Assembly (NCBI RefSeq): GCF_003525665.1 | Contig: NZ_DQDX01000194.1 | Location: forward strand, 29,040-37,857 | Source: Flavobacterium sp. | GTDB lineage: Bacteria; Bacteroidota; Bacteroidia; Flavobacteriales; Flavobacteriaceae | Reading direction: 5' to 3' | DNA: 8,818 nucleotides | Shown: positions 7,524-8,818 of the stretch, piece after piece | Layout: each line of letters begins with the position of its first letter | Position numbering within the stretch: the stretch's first letter is position 1 | Notes under the pieces: generated by a model | Told to the model about the DNA's origin: nothing | The model's input: only the letters and a program-made list of their open reading frames with translations | Database searches by the model: none | Program-made: the position numbers and the translations under genes

Positions 7524-8357
7524 CTAAAAACTCCATGATTTATAATTGGCGTTTTGTTCCAATCGGTTTTCAATACCATCATCAAGCTTCGGAAAAAAAT
7601 CAATGCCAGTCCTTTTTTCCAATTCATCAACAGAAACAACAAATTCATACAAAGGTAAATCGCTATCTTCATGCGGAACCAAAAAAGCAATCATCTTGAG
7701 TTCATTGCGAGAAGTGTCCAACAAAACTTTATAAAAATAATTTGGCACAGCAACATCTTCCTTACCAATGGTTTTCATATTATCTGTAAAAACGCCACCT
7801 GTAACAACGTAAATACCATTATATTTTCCTGCCCAATATCTAACTTTCTGTTCCAATCTATTCCAAACACCTTCATTAAAATCATGTCTTTGAGGCGAAA
7901 TATTCGAAGTATAAAACGTTTCATCAAAGGCTTTTTTTGAAAATTTTCTATCGCCAGCCGGACAAAGATGTCCTTTATCATAACCCGATCTTTTATAGTT
8001 TCTCCAATCGGCAGAACCACTTTCTACCTTTGGATCCTCAATAAAAAAAGGTCTCTCAAAATTATTGTTGCTGTAATTTAATTCACTTTTCTTTAATTCA
8101 TACGCAACCCATTCGGCTTGTTCATATTTTTCAATATAAGATAAAGTGTAATTATTGTGAGCTATAATCTCGTTTTCTGTAGAAGATGGAAAATAATTAA
8201 AACCTTTATCATCAATAGTTTCAGCATCTTTTTGAGAAATTGTATCTTTCGAATTTACATCCAAATCTTGCAAATCATCGTATCTTTTACAAGAGTAATT
8301 CAAGTGAACTAGTACAAATAGAACAAAAAGTAGTAGGTTTTTAGGATATTTTTTCAT
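7524..8357 (-). CDS. DNA/RNA non-specific endonuclease (beta-beta-alpha metal / His-Me finger), probably an exported lipoprotein
   Basis: Predicted metal-dependent nuclease of the Serratia nuclease (NUC/EndA) family, cleaving DNA and RNA outside the cytoplasm. With the start at 8357 it has 277 residues. The active-site block is clear: DKGH at 127-130 (usually DRGH in the family) with H130 as likely general base, N152 in SNISPQ, metal-ligand candidate N161 in FNEGVWNRLE, and E169; the H-N-E spacing resembles the Serratia enzyme. The N-terminus MKKYPKNLLLFVLFVLVHLNYSC looks like a type II signal peptide with C23 as lipidated Cys, though N at -3 is a poor lipobox match. The acidic DD at 27-28 after Cys may fit a flavobacterial surface-export signal. 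The frame continues 30 codons upstream to an ATG at 8447 with another hydrophobic stretch; I prefer 8357 because it gives the signal sequence and leaves room for a promoter. Role could be nutrient scavenging or competition. It converges with rodA. Confidence 0.88.
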   Translation of the reverse strand: MKKYPKNLLLFVLFVLVHLNYSCKRYDDLQDLDVNSKDTISQKDAETIDDKGFNYFPSSTENEIIAHNNYTLSYIEKYEQAEWVAYELKKSELNYSNNNFERPFFIEDPKVESGSADWRNYKRSGYDKGHLCPAGDRKFSKKAFDETFYTSNISPQRHDFNEGVWNRLEQKVRYWAGKYNGIYVVTGGVFTDNMKTIGKEDVAVPNYFYKVLLDTSRNELKMIAFLVPHEDSDLPLYEFVVSVDELEKRTGIDFFPKLDDGIENRLEQNANYKSWSF

Positions 8358-8391
8358 AACTTTATTTATAGTAGCGTTCCATTTTCGGAAT

Positions 8392-8407
8392 GATATTTGC
8401 AAAGTAG
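8392..8407. promoter_or_regulatory. Possible back-to-back -7 boxes in the divergent intergenic region
   Basis: The palindrome TTTGCAAA at 8396-8403 puts a TTTG on each strand. On the plus strand GATATTTG (8392-8399) and on the minus strand CTACTTTG (8407-8400) each miss TAnnTTTG by one base, and they lie at 43-50 nt from the two divergent start codons (8357 and 8449). No well-spaced TTG -33 element was found on either strand, so this is only a candidate for shared divergent promoters. Confidence 0.25.
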
Positions 8408-8448
8408 TAAAAATATAAATCAAAATCATTAAAATTAATAAGAACATT

Positions 8449-8818
8449 ATGAAAATTAAATTAGTATTATCTGCCCTATTTCTTGTAGGTTTTCAAAACT
8501 TTTACGCACAAGAAACACCGGTTCAAACAACAACTACAATTACAGCTGTCGATACTGTTCTGGTTAAATCTGTTGATTTAGAAAAACAAAGGCTAGACGA
8601 AAAAAAGCAACTTGAAGAACAGTTAAAAAACGACAAGAAAGCTTTAAAAGAGCAAGAAAAAATTGCAAAAGACAAAAAAAGAGCCGAAGACAAATTAAAA
8701 AAAGAACAACGTCAAGTAGAAAAAGAACAAAAGAAATTTGAAAAAGAACAAAAGAAACTAGCATCGGCAGAGAAAGCACTTGCTAAAAATGAAAGTAAAC
8801 TTTCTAAAGCACAAAAAA
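8449..8818 (+). CDS. Secreted Lys/Glu/Gln-rich coiled-coil protein, function unknown (3' end outside window)
   Basis: The frame opens at ATG 8449 and is still open at the window edge, giving 123 residues so far. Residues 1-20 look like a type I signal peptide (MKIKLVLSALFLVGFQNFYA) with cleavage probably before QE. A Thr-rich linker (about 25-33) follows. From about residue 43 the sequence is almost entirely K, E, Q, A, L and D in a helical pattern with no Pro or Gly, predicting a long coiled coil or single alpha helix. Exact heptads EKEQKKF (91-97) and EKEQKKL (98-104) are encoded by an 18-nt DNA repeat. The protein is therefore exported to the periplasm or beyond and rod-like; I do not recognise a characterised family. 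It is divergent from the nuclease gene across 91 bp. The strong Lys content and repeats explain the A-rich DNA. Confidence 0.8.
   Translation, partial: MKIKLVLSALFLVGFQNFYAQETPVQTTTTITAVDTVLVKSVDLEKQRLDEKKQLEEQLKNDKKALKEQEKIAKDKKRAEDKLKKEQRQVEKEQKKFEKEQKKLASAEKALAKNESKLSKAQK
8719..8757 (+). repeat. Tandem 21-bp period repeat encoding heptads
   Basis: The 18-mer GAAAAAGAACAAAAGAAA occurs at 8719-8736 and again at 8740-8757, a 21-bp period equal to seven codons. It encodes EKEQKK followed by F in the first copy and L in the second, so the DNA repeat is in register with the coiled-coil heptad. Identical synonymous codons in both copies suggest recent duplication rather than convergence on a protein pattern. 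Confidence 0.85.

Noticed and set aside
7484..7940. Three plus-strand ORFs of 62-89 codons opposite the nuclease
   Set aside because: They overlap the conserved catalytic part of the nuclease on the other strand and show no family features.
8564..8779. 71-codon minus-strand ORF, very Leu/Phe-rich
   Set aside because: It is the antisense of the Lys/Glu-rich coiled-coil gene, where AAA and GAA codons read as TTT and TTC; this gives a false membrane-protein look.
1..8818. Search for CRISPR arrays, tRNA/rRNA genes, insertion sequences or phage genes
   Set aside because: No regularly spaced repeats, no conserved RNA gene segments, no transposase-like or phage-like proteins and no terminal inverted repeats were seen.
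7524..8818. Nuclease plus neighbouring secreted protein as a toxin-immunity or defence pair
   Set aside because: The genes are divergent, the neighbour has its own signal peptide and a simple coiled-coil composition, and no immunity-like features are visible; the nuclease family has common scavenging roles.

Overview
The window looks like chromosomal DNA from a flavobacterium (family Flavobacteriaceae, Flavobacterium-like). The signs are strong A+T richness, start codons without Shine-Dalgarno sequences, Bacteroidetes-type -7 boxes (TAnnTTTG), and proteins with a flavobacterial look. No rRNA, tRNA, CRISPR array or insertion sequence was seen. Species cannot be named from the sequence alone.

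Layout. Positions 1-122 are an A-tract-rich leader with a TACTTTTG -7 box ahead of purH (123-1649), the bifunctional enzyme for the last two steps of IMP synthesis. Another -7 box (TATTTTTG) lies just after the purH stop and leads into a rod-shape (elongasome) operon: mreB (1708-2736), mreC (2824-3648), mreD (3641-4150), mrdA/PBP2 (4147-6102) and rodA (6104-7369). From mreC onward the genes overlap or nearly touch (8 bp, 4 bp, then a 1-nt gap). The only sizeable gap inside the operon, between mreB and mreC, is filled by an inverted repeat built from AAATTCC/GGAATTT units.

The operon ends in a convergent 154-bp intergenic stretch holding an A/T-rich hairpin, probably a two-way terminator. The same stretch has a long open frame on each strand, neither with a standard start, and may be a copy of a dispersed intergenic element. 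On the minus strand follows a probably exported, lipoprotein-like DNA/RNA non-specific endonuclease (7524-8357). It is divergent from a secreted Lys/Glu/Gln-rich coiled-coil protein of unknown function that begins at 8449 and runs off the right edge.

How the genes work together: MreB filaments, the MreC/MreD membrane scaffold, the transpeptidase PBP2 and the SEDS glycosyltransferase RodA form the machine that builds side-wall peptidoglycan in rod-shaped cells. purH is metabolic and is joined to them by position only. The nuclease and the coiled-coil protein are likely envelope or secreted products with separate roles. Most of the window is ordinary housekeeping DNA. The items most worth a second look are the two intergenic repeat-like segments, the Cys/His cluster in PBP2 and the heptad-repeat protein.
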